A stretch of DNA of 64,000 nt, from contig JAKVAV010000008.1 of NCBI GenBank assembly GCA_022448105.1, positions 62,001-126,000 on the forward strand, given 5' to 3'. The notes beneath the pieces were generated by a model that saw only the letters and a program-made list of their open reading frames with translations, ran no database searches and was not told the DNA's origin. The stretch is from Flavobacteriales bacterium. Its GTDB lineage: Bacteria > Bacteroidota > Bacteroidia > Flavobacteriales_D > Cryomorphaceae. This document shows, piece by piece, positions 1-9,177 of this stretch (its first letter is position 1; every line of letters begins with the position of its first letter). A program made the position numbers and the translations under genes.

Positions 1-522
1 GGTATAGTAGCGCGGTACCTTGAGCTAAAGGGCGTTGAATACGGAATTCGTGCATTTAGAGAATTACTAGCAGATTATCCCAAAGCACATCTAGTACTCG
101 CCAATGCCAAAGGACCGTATCGGCGTCAAATTCAAGAAGAGCTCTCAAGTCTTCCTCATTCGGCATTCACCGAAATAGTTTTTGAATCAGATCTCACCGC
201 GCTATTTGGATTGTTTGACGTCTACCTCCATCTTCCCATCCAAAATGATATTGAGGCATTTGGTCAGACCTACATCGAAGCTCTGGCTGGGGGAGTGCCA
301 TCAGTTTTTACCATTTCTGGTATCGGCGCCGAACTAATCAGAACAGAAGAAAACGCAATAGTAGTACCTTACAAGAATAGCCGAAGAGTGTATGAAGCCA
401 TCAAGCGAATTTTAGAGGATGACGAGTTTCGAAATAAGTTGGTGAAAAACGGTAGAGAAACGGTAATGCCCTTTGGATTAAAACCGTTTATTTCGCGACT
501 TGAAGATCTCTACCGTGCCTGA
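1..522 (+). CDS. Glycosyltransferase family 4, C-terminal part (5' end off window)
   Basis: The frame is open from the first base, so the N-terminal domain lies outside the window and 173 residues remain. The visible part is the nucleotide-sugar-binding half of a GT-B enzyme. It shows a VARYLELKGVEYGIRAF stretch typical of GT4 proteins, then FGQTYIEALAGGVPSV, which holds the acidic residue and glycine loop that bind the donor phosphates. The downstream glycosyltransferase gene overlaps its 3' end by a few bases, pointing to translational coupling in a surface-glycan operon. The family is clear; donor and acceptor cannot be told. Confidence 0.85.
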   Translation, partial: GIVARYLELKGVEYGIRAFRELLADYPKAHLVLANAKGPYRRQIQEELSSLPHSAFTEIVFESDLTALFGLFDVYLHLPIQNDIEAFGQTYIEALAGGVPSVFTISGIGAELIRTEENAIVVPYKNSRRVYEAIKRILEDDEFRNKLVKNGRETVMPFGLKPFISRLEDLYRA

Positions 523-1393
523 ATTTTCTATCATCATCCCCACTTATAATCGCAAAAAGTTTGTATCAAAAACCATTGATTCTGCTTTGAACCAATCTGA
601 AGCTTCATTTGAAGTTATCGTGATCGACGATGGCAGCACAGATGGAACTAAGGACTTGATTGGGAGCACTTATTCTGATGAGGTGAAGTATGTGTTTCAA
701 AACAACAAGGAGAGGGGAGCTGCAAGAAATCGGGGCGGCACTATAGCAAAAGGAGACTATATTTATTTCCTTGATTCAGATGATTTACTTTATCCAAATC
801 ACTTAGCTGCCGCAAGTGATTATTTATCTTCTTTTGTGGATAAACCTGAGTGGTTTTTTCAAGAATATGATATTCAAGACAAGGACCAGAAGATAGCGAT
901 TAGTTACAACAGAAGTAACCCTCTTCAAACCTTGATTGAGGAAGGAAACTTCATGAGCTGTCATGGAGTTTTTTTGAGAAGAGATGTTTTTTTGGCAAAT
1001 CAGTTCAAGGAAGATCGGAGACTCTCGGGTTCAGAAGACTACGAACTTTGGCTCAGACTTGCCGCTCAGTACGAATTGCACATTAATCCCATCGTGACAT
1101 CATCTTTAGTACAACACGACGATAGGAGTGTGTTCAATTTTAAATCAGAGCCTTTAATTCAAAGGAAAAAGATTTTACTTGAATCCCTTAAGTCAAACAA
1201 AGCTTTTATAAATAAATTTGGGGATAGATACAGGAGCATTGAAGAGAATTCTTATTCCTATATCGCACTCCACTTAATGATGAGCGGTTATAAATCAAGA
1301 GCTCTGGATTATTTATGGAAATCACTTAAAATGAGCCCTCGAAGAGCTTTTTCAAAGAGAACTCTGGCAACAATAAAGTTTCTATTGAAATGA
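515..1393 (+). CDS. Glycosyltransferase family 2
   Basis: This is a GT-A fold enzyme that transfers a sugar from a nucleotide donor, presumably at the cytoplasmic face during polysaccharide assembly. The N-terminus reads PEFSIIIPTYNR, followed by the nucleotide-binding IDDGSTDGT motif and a metal-binding LDSDD (DxD) motif. A SEDYELWLRLA segment supplies the ED acceptor/catalytic-base region. I chose the GTG at 515 because it places the first beta strand directly after the start; a TTG at 500 in the same frame is the alternative. It overlaps the upstream glycosyltransferase and shares ATGA with the following sulfotransferase. The substrate is unknown. Confidence 0.9.
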   Translation: MPEFSIIIPTYNRKKFVSKTIDSALNQSEASFEVIVIDDGSTDGTKDLIGSTYSDEVKYVFQNNKERGAARNRGGTIAKGDYIYFLDSDDLLYPNHLAAASDYLSSFVDKPEWFFQEYDIQDKDQKIAISYNRSNPLQTLIEEGNFMSCHGVFLRRDVFLANQFKEDRRLSGSEDYELWLRLAAQYELHINPIVTSSLVQHDDRSVFNFKSEPLIQRKKILLESLKSNKAFINKFGDRYRSIEENSYSYIALHLMMSGYKSRALDYLWKSLKMSPRRAFSKRTLATIKFLLK

Positions 1394-2217
1394 CGAGCTA
1401 CAAAGGGCCTCAGGCCGCCTATTTTGGTCACCCTAAAAGTGCTAGTTCTTGGTTGGCTGGATATATGATGAGAACCACGAAAGTCCAGGGCAAAAAGTTT
1501 TGGCAGGGTCAGCTAACACTTACACGTTTTCGTGTAGAGGATATCTTGGCACAAAAACCCGAGGTTATCATTACTCAGAACTCAGAGCTCAAAAAGTGTC
1601 AGCAGCTTAAGTTTGAAAAGGCCTTTCACGTGATCCGAGATCCCCGTGATATTATAGTATCCAGCTATTTTTCATACGCTGGCACCCACGATACTGAAGG
1701 ATGGAGTGAGTTGCTTGAATTGCGTAGAGAACTCGAGGATAAGCCGATAGAATACTGCATCGAACGGATGATATACTTCAATGAAAGAGATGTCAATTTC
1801 ATGAAAAATTGGGACTATAATCAAGCCAATGTGCTTGAGTTGAAGTATGAAGATATGATTCAAAATATGACTAAATACCTCACCAAGGTCATGGAATATT
1901 TGGGCTGGTTGAAGAACGATGAATCTCCTTTGCAAGGACCCATTCACTTTTACAATAGAGTAGGCTATACCAAAAACTTCTTGTGGCTTCCAAAGATTCG
2001 AAACCATGCTGTTTCAGAGAGTTTTGTTCAAAACCTGAATGATGAAATCAATATCGAGAAACTAAAGAGAAAAAAACCTTCTTCAAAAAATCATTATCGA
2101 AAAGGTAAAAGTGGTGATTGGAAGAACTATTTCAACGACCGTCATCGATCAATTTTTCGAGAACTATACGGTGACATTTTGATCGATCTGGGTTACGAGG
2201 AGGGCCATAGCTGGTGA
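1390..2217 (+). CDS. Sulfotransferase-domain protein
   Basis: A likely PAPS-dependent sulfotransferase of 275 residues. GHPKSASSWL at residues 13-22 matches the 5'-phosphosulfate-binding loop. VIRDPRDIIVSSY at 81-93 matches the 3'-phosphate-binding motif (Arg and Ser contacts). The rest is mixed alpha/beta with no signal peptide, so it should act in the cytoplasm. Start and stop overlap the flanking glycosyltransferase genes by 4 bases (ATGA, GTGA), so the three are coupled. The context suggests sulfation of a cell-surface or exported polysaccharide, which is common in marine bacteria. Distant sulfotransferase families also act on other acceptors, so the carbohydrate substrate is inferred. 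Confidence 0.82.
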   Translation: MTSYKGPQAAYFGHPKSASSWLAGYMMRTTKVQGKKFWQGQLTLTRFRVEDILAQKPEVIITQNSELKKCQQLKFEKAFHVIRDPRDIIVSSYFSYAGTHDTEGWSELLELRRELEDKPIEYCIERMIYFNERDVNFMKNWDYNQANVLELKYEDMIQNMTKYLTKVMEYLGWLKNDESPLQGPIHFYNRVGYTKNFLWLPKIRNHAVSESFVQNLNDEINIEKLKRKKPSSKNHYRKGKSGDWKNYFNDRHRSIFRELYGDILIDLGYEEGHSW

Positions 2218-3464
2218 TCAAAGTCTTGTACTTGAGCTACGACGGACTCACTGACCCGTTGGGTCAAAGTCAGATTTTGCCCTACTTAAAAGGCCTTAGC
2301 GCTAGAGGTTATTCATTTACCATCATAAGTTTTGAGAAGCCAGATGCATTTTCAAAGCGTAAGAATCTTATCCAGAAGATTTGTGATGAAACCAAAATTG
2401 ATTGGAGACCCCTTAACTACACCAAAACCCCACCTGTTTTAAGTACTATTTATGATTTGAGTAGAATGAATAGTAGAGCCTCCTCCGTCATAAGGAGTGC
2501 GGATTACCAGCTTGTACATGTTAGATCATATATACCAGCTTTAGTTGCCCTCCGCGTGAAACGTAGATTTGGAATTCCTTTCATATTTGATAAACGAGGC
2601 TTTTGGATTGAAGAACGGGTAGAAGGGGAGATCTGGAATCCAAATAATCCTCTTTTGGCAATTGTGATGCAGTATTTCAAGAAAAAAGAACGAAAGTTCT
2701 TTATTGAGTCTGAAGCGGTCGTATCACTAACCGAAAGTGCCGTCGAAGCCATATGTCGACAACAGGTTATAAAAATGACAGGTCGTGAACTAAAGGAGTT
2801 CAAGGAAAAAACATTCGTGATCCCCTGTGCTGCTGACCAGAATCTCTTTTCGTTTGTGTCATCCGACGAACGAAAAAGAGCCAAAGAAAAAATTGGAATT
2901 TCTCCGGACAATCCAGTTTTTGTCTATCTCGGTTCTGTTGGGACTTGGTACTTATTGCAAGAGATTCTCGAATCGTATAGAGCCCTGAGGGAAGTGTTGC
3001 CTGAACTTTGGTTTTTCATCTTTACAGGAGGTGATAAAGAATCAATCCTTCGTTTAGCGGCACAGCTGAATGTGCCTACAGATCGCATGAAAATAGAATT
3101 TGTGCACCGTGAAAATCTGCCTGATAAACTCAAGTTGGCCGATTTCTCAATAAACTATATGCGACCAGGGTATTCTCGAATGGCTACTTCCCCAGTAAAG
3201 ATAGGCGAGCTTCTTTCAATGGGGGTGCCCTTCATAGTAAATTCTGGAGTTGGTGATAGCGAAAGTCAGATAACAACTTTGGGGGCAGGAATGGTTACCA
3301 AGCCTTTTCCTGACGAGGAATCTTATAAGATCCTTTGTGAGAATTATTCTACATTATTTGAAGTAAATAGAGAGGATGTCGCCAATCAAGCGAGAGAAGT
3401 ATTTTCTTTAAAGAACGCAATCAAGAAATATGAGAAAGTATACCAGTATGCCCTCAAAAGGTGA
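2214..3464 (+). CDS. Glycosyltransferase family 4
   Basis: A full-length GT-B enzyme of 416 residues with a GTG start that overlaps the sulfotransferase stop (GTGA). The N-terminal acceptor domain begins with VLYLSYDGLTDPLGQSQILPYL, whose glycine-rich loop follows the first strand. The C-terminal domain has VFVYLGSVGTWYLLQE (first strand and donor site) and a late PVKIGELLSMGVPFI segment matching the E-x7-E type donor-binding region in a shortened form. It probably adds one sugar in the same glycan pathway as its neighbours. Donor and linkage are unknown. Confidence 0.88.
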   Translation: MIKVLYLSYDGLTDPLGQSQILPYLKGLSARGYSFTIISFEKPDAFSKRKNLIQKICDETKIDWRPLNYTKTPPVLSTIYDLSRMNSRASSVIRSADYQLVHVRSYIPALVALRVKRRFGIPFIFDKRGFWIEERVEGEIWNPNNPLLAIVMQYFKKKERKFFIESEAVVSLTESAVEAICRQQVIKMTGRELKEFKEKTFVIPCAADQNLFSFVSSDERKRAKEKIGISPDNPVFVYLGSVGTWYLLQEILESYRALREVLPELWFFIFTGGDKESILRLAAQLNVPTDRMKIEFVHRENLPDKLKLADFSINYMRPGYSRMATSPVKIGELLSMGVPFIVNSGVGDSESQITTLGAGMVTKPFPDEESYKILCENYSTLFEVNREDVANQAREVFSLKNAIKKYEKVYQYALKR

Positions 3465-4530
3465 GGTTTTTCATGTTTACAATCAAATGGATGAACACTT
3501 GGTAATTGACTGGATTGAAGAGCTGGTCAGCCTCACATCCTTGCTTTTGAATCCCTTCAAACACTCTTTTTCAGGTGAATCGAGATTGCTTGACCAATTG
3601 GAAAAGAAATCGTCTCCTTCTATCGTTCATTATCATGATTTGAATTCTGCCATGCGCCATAGGAGTTATAGACATCTAAGAGTTCCATTTGGCGTAGATT
3701 TCGAAAATTTTGTTGAACCAAACAGAACAAAGAAACATTCAGCCACAGAAACCAGATTCTTGGAGAATCAACGATGGGTTCTGGAAAATGCACGATTCAT
3801 TGTGGTGAGAGATAAACATGACATCAGAAGAATTGAAGATTGGTTTGTAGAGCAACCAATTTTTGGAGGTGGTGAGTTCTACTACAATTACGACAATGCA
3901 CAAAAGGTAGCCTCAAAGTGCTACTTTCAGCCTTATCTTCTCGATGAGAAAAGGTTTGATTTTCAGCAGGTGAGCCGAAATAAGACACTTTGGATGAGTG
4001 CAGTTCACGGGGTAGATTTGGAATATGTCTACTTGAGTATGAGCGGAGAAAATATAGATTGGCTCAAGGTGAAAGATTTTTTCGGTGATGTCCAAATGGG
4101 TTCTGATCAATTGAGATTCATGATTTTTACAGGGACTGACTCCAATAAGTTAAGAGCTGATTTAAAAAGAGCGAATCTTCCAGGTTCCAAATTTGTTTTT
4201 ATTACTCCGCAGAACATTGATCTGCATTGTTGCCTTGAAATGGCTCGGGCGCATATTGATTTTAGTGGTGATAATTCGAAAGAAGAGAGGTTATTGCAAA
4301 CCGCTCAAGGACTGATGGGTAAATATGCTATTGCATCAGGTCTCGAATTTGAAGTGAATGGTATTTCTCCACATGGGAGGGATCAAATTAGAAGATTGAT
4401 TCAATCCGAGCCAGAGTTATCGAATCGAATGAATATTAGAAAATCGATCATTGATTCAAATGGGATTCATTCGAATCTTTCAAGCCTAAACGAAGTTTAC
4501 CGTTCAGTCTTTGAATACGCTCCGGTATGA
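3448..4530 (+). CDS. Unrecognised glycan-locus protein, possibly degenerate GT-B
   Basis: I do not recognise a named family. About 360 residues, with no signal peptide or membrane segment. An IVHYHDLNSAM stretch and a GVDF segment look like the end of a GT-B N-terminal domain. A later RFMIFTGTDSNKLRADL stretch resembles the C-terminal domain of GT4 enzymes, but the usual E-x7-E donor motif is not visible. The ATG at 3448 gives a 17-base overlap with the preceding gene; an in-frame ATG at 3430 is possible. The 3' end overlaps the convergent gene by 27 bases. Position argues for a role in the same polysaccharide pathway, either as a divergent transferase or as an accessory protein. Confidence 0.6.
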   Translation: MPSKGEVFHVYNQMDEHLVIDWIEELVSLTSLLLNPFKHSFSGESRLLDQLEKKSSPSIVHYHDLNSAMRHRSYRHLRVPFGVDFENFVEPNRTKKHSATETRFLENQRWVLENARFIVVRDKHDIRRIEDWFVEQPIFGGGEFYYNYDNAQKVASKCYFQPYLLDEKRFDFQQVSRNKTLWMSAVHGVDLEYVYLSMSGENIDWLKVKDFFGDVQMGSDQLRFMIFTGTDSNKLRADLKRANLPGSKFVFITPQNIDLHCCLEMARAHIDFSGDNSKEERLLQTAQGLMGKYAIASGLEFEVNGISPHGRDQIRRLIQSEPELSNRMNIRKSIIDSNGIHSNLSSLNEVYRSVFEYAPV

Positions 4531-5685
4531 TTCTATTTGAGATTTTACCGAATACTTTTTATCAACCACTTCCCGCCCAAGGGCACCAAGCTTTTTTCTA
4601 AGCGGTTTCTCTTTAATAAGCTCTAGTAAGGATTCTTTCCAGTCTGACACAGACTTAAGTGGTAAGGATTCTCCGAGGTATGCTGCTTTGCCGGATTCTG
4701 ATATTTCTATGTTCACTCCTACTTCAGAAAGCACTGTGGGTATTTCGAGTGCCATGTATTGTAGCGCCTTGAAACCACATTTTCCTTTTTCCCATTCAGT
4801 ATCGAATAGAGGCATAACTCCTATATCTATTTCAAGAAGATCTTCGATTTCGCTTTCTTTTTTCCATTTCCTAAATTCTACGAATTTAGGAAGTTTAGGA
4901 GGGGCTTTATCTGCAATTAGTAAGAAGCGGAAAGGCTCATGGTCGTGAAGCTCATTTAGAACTGTGAAGAGAGGAATTAGTTGTTTTAAAGTGCTGTGAG
5001 TACCTGTCCAACCAATTGTTAATTTCCTTTTTTTCGCAATGTCAATTTCATTTGCACCCTTTTCAGCTGGTTTATTGACCACCTTTTTAATGTTAATGCT
5101 AGGATAGTCTGCCTGTTTTCTCCATTTTCCAAGAGACCTTTTATATAGCTTACGGTTGTGGTATGTATCCGTATCAATAGTAGTTGGAATGATTCTCACG
5201 TCCGCACAATACTGTCTGGCATATTCTGCTAAAAACTCGTTTCCTACAACACAGATAGAAGCCCAAGAGCAAATTTTTCCCGCTTTTGTATGATTTTTGA
5301 ATTTTCCCGCGATTTTTCGGTTCGCATCAGAACTGTTGGGGAGCCAGATGGAGTCATCAAAGTCGTAGATAACCTCCTTTTTTAAGAATCTTACAGCGAG
5401 CCATTCAAACCATGGAGGGCCAATTGGTGTGGCTTCTCGGTGAATAAATATCTTCTTGTATTTGACGAGCCTGAACAAGAGATAGAAACGTCTTAAAAAT
5501 CCACCAATAGTCCTATATACCTTAAAAACTACACTTCCCCTCTCATAAATCTTGGGCCATTCATCTTCTTTCCAAAAACTTACTTCGTCAAACTCAAGGT
5601 CTAATAAATCCAAATATTGCTCAAACCTAAAGCGCTGAGAAGGCGCTTTACCTTTTGGATAGGGACAAATGATTAGGATTTTCAT
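4504..5685 (-). CDS. GT4-like glycosyltransferase
   Basis: A 393-residue protein of GT-B appearance. It starts KILIICPYPKGKAPSQRFRFEQY, a glycine/lysine loop after the first beta strand seen in Bacteroidota GT4-like enzymes. EVIYDFDDSIW and SICVVGNEFLAEYA lie near the end of the acceptor domain, and TIGWTGTHSTLKQL opens the donor domain. FDTEWEKGKCGFKALQYMAL corresponds to the donor-phosphate region, with K and E as likely contacts. The start overlaps the upstream membrane-protein stop by 4 bases (ATGA), so they are co-transcribed. The 3' end runs 27 bases into the convergent neighbour. Probable polysaccharide assembly; the sugar is not identifiable. Confidence 0.82.
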   Translation of the reverse strand: MKILIICPYPKGKAPSQRFRFEQYLDLLDLEFDEVSFWKEDEWPKIYERGSVVFKVYRTIGGFLRRFYLLFRLVKYKKIFIHREATPIGPPWFEWLAVRFLKKEVIYDFDDSIWLPNSSDANRKIAGKFKNHTKAGKICSWASICVVGNEFLAEYARQYCADVRIIPTTIDTDTYHNRKLYKRSLGKWRKQADYPSINIKKVVNKPAEKGANEIDIAKKRKLTIGWTGTHSTLKQLIPLFTVLNELHDHEPFRFLLIADKAPPKLPKFVEFRKWKKESEIEDLLEIDIGVMPLFDTEWEKGKCGFKALQYMALEIPTVLSEVGVNIEISESGKAAYLGESLPLKSVSDWKESLLELIKEKPLRKKLGALGREVVDKKYSVKSQIESYRSVFKD

Positions 5686-7115
5686 GCGTATTGAGGAACC
5701 TTGGATGTCATTTTCCGTCTCTTGGCCCTCACCTCATGAAACTGTTCTCTTTTTAATGTTTTTGATTCCAAATACCTATGGCGAATGATGAAGAGAGATG
5801 CGACATAGAAGGGCACACAGGGAATCTTATATCTAGATAGTGCCCCAAAGTTATAGGATGAAAAGCCTACTGCAAAACCAAAGAAAATTGCAAATATCAC
5901 ACACATCAAAAGAAGCGAATCATTCGATATGTAACGATAGATCCTCAGAGGGCCGACTCTGAAAAGAGTAACAATTGTAAAGAGAAGAAGTAAGAAGCTC
6001 TCAATAGCCTGTGCAAGCATCGCGGCTCCATTGATTTCCCAAAAATAAGGCCTAAAAAAAGTGACGTTTACCGCAGCTGGGAAGATCTTCAATAAACCTT
6101 GCCAAGAATCTGCGTCATAGTCACCAAGTGTATAACTCGAACCTCTTCCGTGTTTATCGCTAGTGTTTTCCCCTTCTACATAATGCCAACCTTGCATACT
6201 TTGTGCGGTATTTACAAAGCTGTCTACAGAGTACTTTTTATTGTATTCTGATAAGAAATCTAAAGTATAAACAATCGATAACAGTGAGACCGCAGCAACA
6301 ACAGGTAAGGCAGCGGCTCGAATGAAGTTACTCTTAATTTTATCTCTTAGATAGAGGCTTCTCCACAGCACAATAGCCGGTGCGAGAGAAATTAATACAT
6401 AGGCCTTGACGGTAAACATGATATACGAGGCTAAGGCTATCAGAATCAAAGATTTAATGTTCCAAAATCGACCAGAAAAAATGATATCAATATGGTATAA
6501 GATGAGCCCAACACCACAAAAAATAAAAGAGTCCTTACTTATACCACTGCCCCAAAAGAAGACAGACGGCACAAAAAGAATAGCAAAGGCCATTTGTTTT
6601 TCAAGTTTGGGGAATTTCGATACCATGAGCAAGAAAAAATGCCAAACTCCCCAATAGGTGAAAAGAGCTACGAGCAGCGTGGTAGAGAAATAGCTTCTTA
6701 AACCTAAAAGTGTAAATATGGACGTTATATTAACTACAAAGTATTCTCTTGGATCTTTAAATTTTGTTCTTAACGAGAAGTCCAATGATGCGGTATCCAC
6801 GTTTTGTAGACTTCTATGCAGAACTTCCCAAAGAACTTTTGGGCCTTCCCAGAACGCGTCGATTACAATTAGAGTATCTCTATAATAACTCCTAGTATCC
6901 CCTCCGTATTCATAATAAAAGGTGTACACAAGAGCAAAAGCTAAACCTCCTAGCAATTTCGCACTTAGCCCTTTTATAAACCATTTTCTGTAGATTGGAT
7001 TAATTGGATGCCTCGATCTAATCTGATAGCCGATGAGGTAGCAGATTGGCAGATAAATGATTATAAGTATAACGTCCAGAAAGTCCAACAGCAAAGACAA
7101 TAAATACTCTAGCAA
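5682..7115 (-). CDS. Polytopic membrane protein, candidate polysaccharide polymerase
   Basis: 477 residues with about ten hydrophobic segments and a short basic C-terminal tail. A GGDTRSYYRD motif follows the second segment; GDT-x-x-Y motifs in this position occur in Bacteroidota membrane proteins of glycan loci. A large loop (roughly residues 285-350) with many Tyr, Gly and Asp lies between later helices, as in Wzy-type polymerases. No ATG lies near the N-terminus, so the TTG at 7115 is used, which leaves the exact start uncertain. It is coupled to the GT4-like gene downstream. Polymerase function is inferred from topology and context; a lipid-linked sugar transferase is an alternative. Confidence 0.6.
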   Translation of the reverse strand: MLEYLLSLLLDFLDVILIIIYLPICYLIGYQIRSRHPINPIYRKWFIKGLSAKLLGGLAFALVYTFYYEYGGDTRSYYRDTLIVIDAFWEGPKVLWEVLHRSLQNVDTASLDFSLRTKFKDPREYFVVNITSIFTLLGLRSYFSTTLLVALFTYWGVWHFFLLMVSKFPKLEKQMAFAILFVPSVFFWGSGISKDSFIFCGVGLILYHIDIIFSGRFWNIKSLILIALASYIMFTVKAYVLISLAPAIVLWRSLYLRDKIKSNFIRAAALPVVAAVSLLSIVYTLDFLSEYNKKYSVDSFVNTAQSMQGWHYVEGENTSDKHGRGSSYTLGDYDADSWQGLLKIFPAAVNVTFFRPYFWEINGAAMLAQAIESFLLLLFTIVTLFRVGPLRIYRYISNDSLLLMCVIFAIFFGFAVGFSSYNFGALSRYKIPCVPFYVASLFIIRHRYLESKTLKREQFHEVRAKRRKMTSKVPQYA

Positions 7116-7201
7116 ATAAACAAAGAATAGAGCTCTTTGAGTGTTCTAAGTTGACGAGAAGTGTAAATTGTACTTCTTGTTCTATCTCTTAGATTTACAT
7201 T

Positions 7202-7702
7202 ATGATCAATACTTTGGAGGGTATCGTCAAAAAACTCAATCTACTCCCCCACCCAGAAGGGGGCTATTACCGGGAGACTTACCGAGCCGATCCGTTTTCT
7301 GTTCCACCAAAAGAACTTGGTATAGACAAAGAAAGAAATCTGTCAACTGCAATTTATTTTCTATTGACCAAAGGCAATTTCTCTGCATTTCATCGTATTA
7401 AGCAAGATGAAGTATGGCACCATTACCTTGGTGATGCTATCGCCATTCATTGTATTTCCCCGGAGGGCGCGTACGAAAAGCTCTTACTCGGAAAAGAATT
7501 TGAGAATGGAGAGTTGCCTCAACATGTGGTCACTGGAGGAACTTGGTTCGCCTCAGAAACCCTTGGCGAGTATTCACTCGCCGGTTGCACCGTAGCACCA
7601 GGTTTCGACTTTGCGGATTTTGAGATGGCTGAACGAACTATATTGTTATCATATTACTCAGAGCACCGAGATGTTATTACAGCTTTGACGAGGAATACAT
7701 AA
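7202..7702 (+). CDS. DUF985 cupin-fold protein
   Basis: A compact 166-residue protein that matches the cupin_5 (DUF985) family from end to end. It has HPEGGYYRETYR near the N-terminus, then AIYFLL, HRIKQDEVWHHY with the cupin histidine/glutamate set, a GGTWF turn and the family-typical GCTVAPGFDFADFEMA near the C-terminus. Members are small single-cupin proteins, probably binding a sugar nucleotide or acting as epimerase-like enzymes, but no reaction is firmly established. No signal peptide is present. It is transcribed alone, divergently from the membrane-protein gene 86 bases upstream. Confidence 0.9.
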   Translation: MINTLEGIVKKLNLLPHPEGGYYRETYRADPFSVPPKELGIDKERNLSTAIYFLLTKGNFSAFHRIKQDEVWHHYLGDAIAIHCISPEGAYEKLLLGKEFENGELPQHVVTGGTWFASETLGEYSLAGCTVAPGFDFADFEMAERTILLSYYSEHRDVITALTRNT

Positions 7703-7910
7703 TTCCTTGCGTGTTACGAAAACAGAAAGTTTTCAATTCTTTCAAATCGTATTTTCAAAAGATGCTCCCTGATTTTTATTCCCCAAATTTTATTAACGAT
7801 GTTTGTTGTGATCAATAAGAATAAAGAGAACGGTTATAATGCGATATTTCTTTCACGTGTTAATGTCACGTGTTGTAATCCAAAAACTCTGAAAGGTCTA
7901 TAGAAGCATA

Positions 7911-9131
7911 ATGACTATGAAATTTATATTAGCCATAGTTGCCATTCTGATAGCCACTATCTCTTTTGCTCAGAAAACCAAGAAGGTTAAAGTATCATCA
8001 GCAGATAATGAAGTAATAAGAAATTATAACGTTCTTAAATCTGATCTTTCTACCCTTCACGGTCCATTTAGACGCACATATTTTGGGATTGTTGTCTGTC
8101 AAGGCGAATATAAGCTTGGCAATCGCCACGGTTTTTGGGAGTTTGGAACCGAAAGAGAAGGGTTATACCTTAAAGCGCAATTTTACGAAGGAACAAGGGA
8201 TGGAAGTTTTCGCTATTCTGAAAAAGGAATTGTTCTGGGTGAGGTTTTCTATGATCGAGGTAAAGTAGATAGCCTTTTTTCTTATTCGAAGGAAGGCACG
8301 ATATTGAAAGAACTAAGAATAGATGATTCAGGAAATGGAACCGAAAAGAGCTACTATGATAACGGTCAGCTGATGCAACACATCCCCATTAAGAATTTTC
8401 TCATGAACGGGAATGTAAAGACTTACTATCGTAATGGTCTGTTATTTAACGAAGTGATTTTTAAAAATGATCAACCAGTTACAGCAGTAAAAACTCTCAC
8501 CAAAAAAGGGGATCAGATGTACGGTGGAGATCTTAAAAACGGTACTGGCGAAATTCTCTTATTCAGAATTCATAAGGAAGGTGAAGTCAAGGTTAGGGAA
8601 AGAATCAACCTCAAAAACCATCAAAGGCAAGGTGACTATTGCACCTATAACGAGGATGGTGGTTTAGCTATTAAAGGTCAATATTTTAATGGAGCGCGCG
8701 AGGGAGAATGGATTACATTCTTGAGCGGTGATTCTATTGTTGAAGTTTATGAAGATGAAGAACCATTAGTAGCGGATACCTTGGGAGATTCTTCACGTTC
8801 AACTTACCGGACTATTTTTGCTTACACCGAATTAGAATTAATGCCGGAGTTTCCTGGTGGTGAGTCTGGATTGATGAATTTTTTAGGTAAAAACATCAAA
8901 TATCCGAAGCAGGCGCGATTCGACGGAGCACAAGGAACTACCTATGCAAGTTTCATAATAAGTGAACTAGGAGAGATAGAAGACGTCAAAATCGAGACTA
9001 GTATTCACCCGGCAATAGACAGCGAAGTAATAAGAGTCATAGGACTTATGCCAAACTGGCAACCAGGCTTTCAGAATGGTGTTGCTGTAAAAGTGCAATA
9101 CAATTTGCCAATACGAATGACCATGAATTAA
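7911..9131 (+). CDS. Secreted MORN/YwqK-type repeat protein with TonB C-terminal domain
   Basis: Residues 1-20 form a signal peptide ending near SFAQ. The central part (about 50-280) has repeated G-x-x-x-G-x-W/F and K-x-Y-Y-x-N-G-x-L units such as KSYYDNGQL, KTYYRNGLLF and GEWITF, as in MORN/YwqK repeats. The last 100 residues are a TonB C-terminal domain: MPEFPGGESGLMNFLGKNI opens it, then YP..A and a closing NLPIRMTM strand. No N-terminal TonB membrane anchor is visible, so it is unlikely to be a canonical energy transducer; a periplasmic protein-interaction role is more probable. A second in-frame ATG is at 7917. Transcribed alone. Confidence 0.8.
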   Translation: MTMKFILAIVAILIATISFAQKTKKVKVSSADNEVIRNYNVLKSDLSTLHGPFRRTYFGIVVCQGEYKLGNRHGFWEFGTEREGLYLKAQFYEGTRDGSFRYSEKGIVLGEVFYDRGKVDSLFSYSKEGTILKELRIDDSGNGTEKSYYDNGQLMQHIPIKNFLMNGNVKTYYRNGLLFNEVIFKNDQPVTAVKTLTKKGDQMYGGDLKNGTGEILLFRIHKEGEVKVRERINLKNHQRQGDYCTYNEDGGLAIKGQYFNGAREGEWITFLSGDSIVEVYEDEEPLVADTLGDSSRSTYRTIFAYTELELMPEFPGGESGLMNFLGKNIKYPKQARFDGAQGTTYASFIISELGEIEDVKIETSIHPAIDSEVIRVIGLMPNWQPGFQNGVAVKVQYNLPIRMTMN

Positions 9132-9177
9132 ATTTTAACAGCTCTTCCAAACCAATCAGTGGTCTCATAATAACTTA

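Noticed and set aside
7911-9131. Canonical TonB energy transducer
   Set aside because: It has a cleavable signal peptide and repeats instead of an N-terminal membrane anchor and a proline-rich spacer; only the C-terminal domain is TonB-like.
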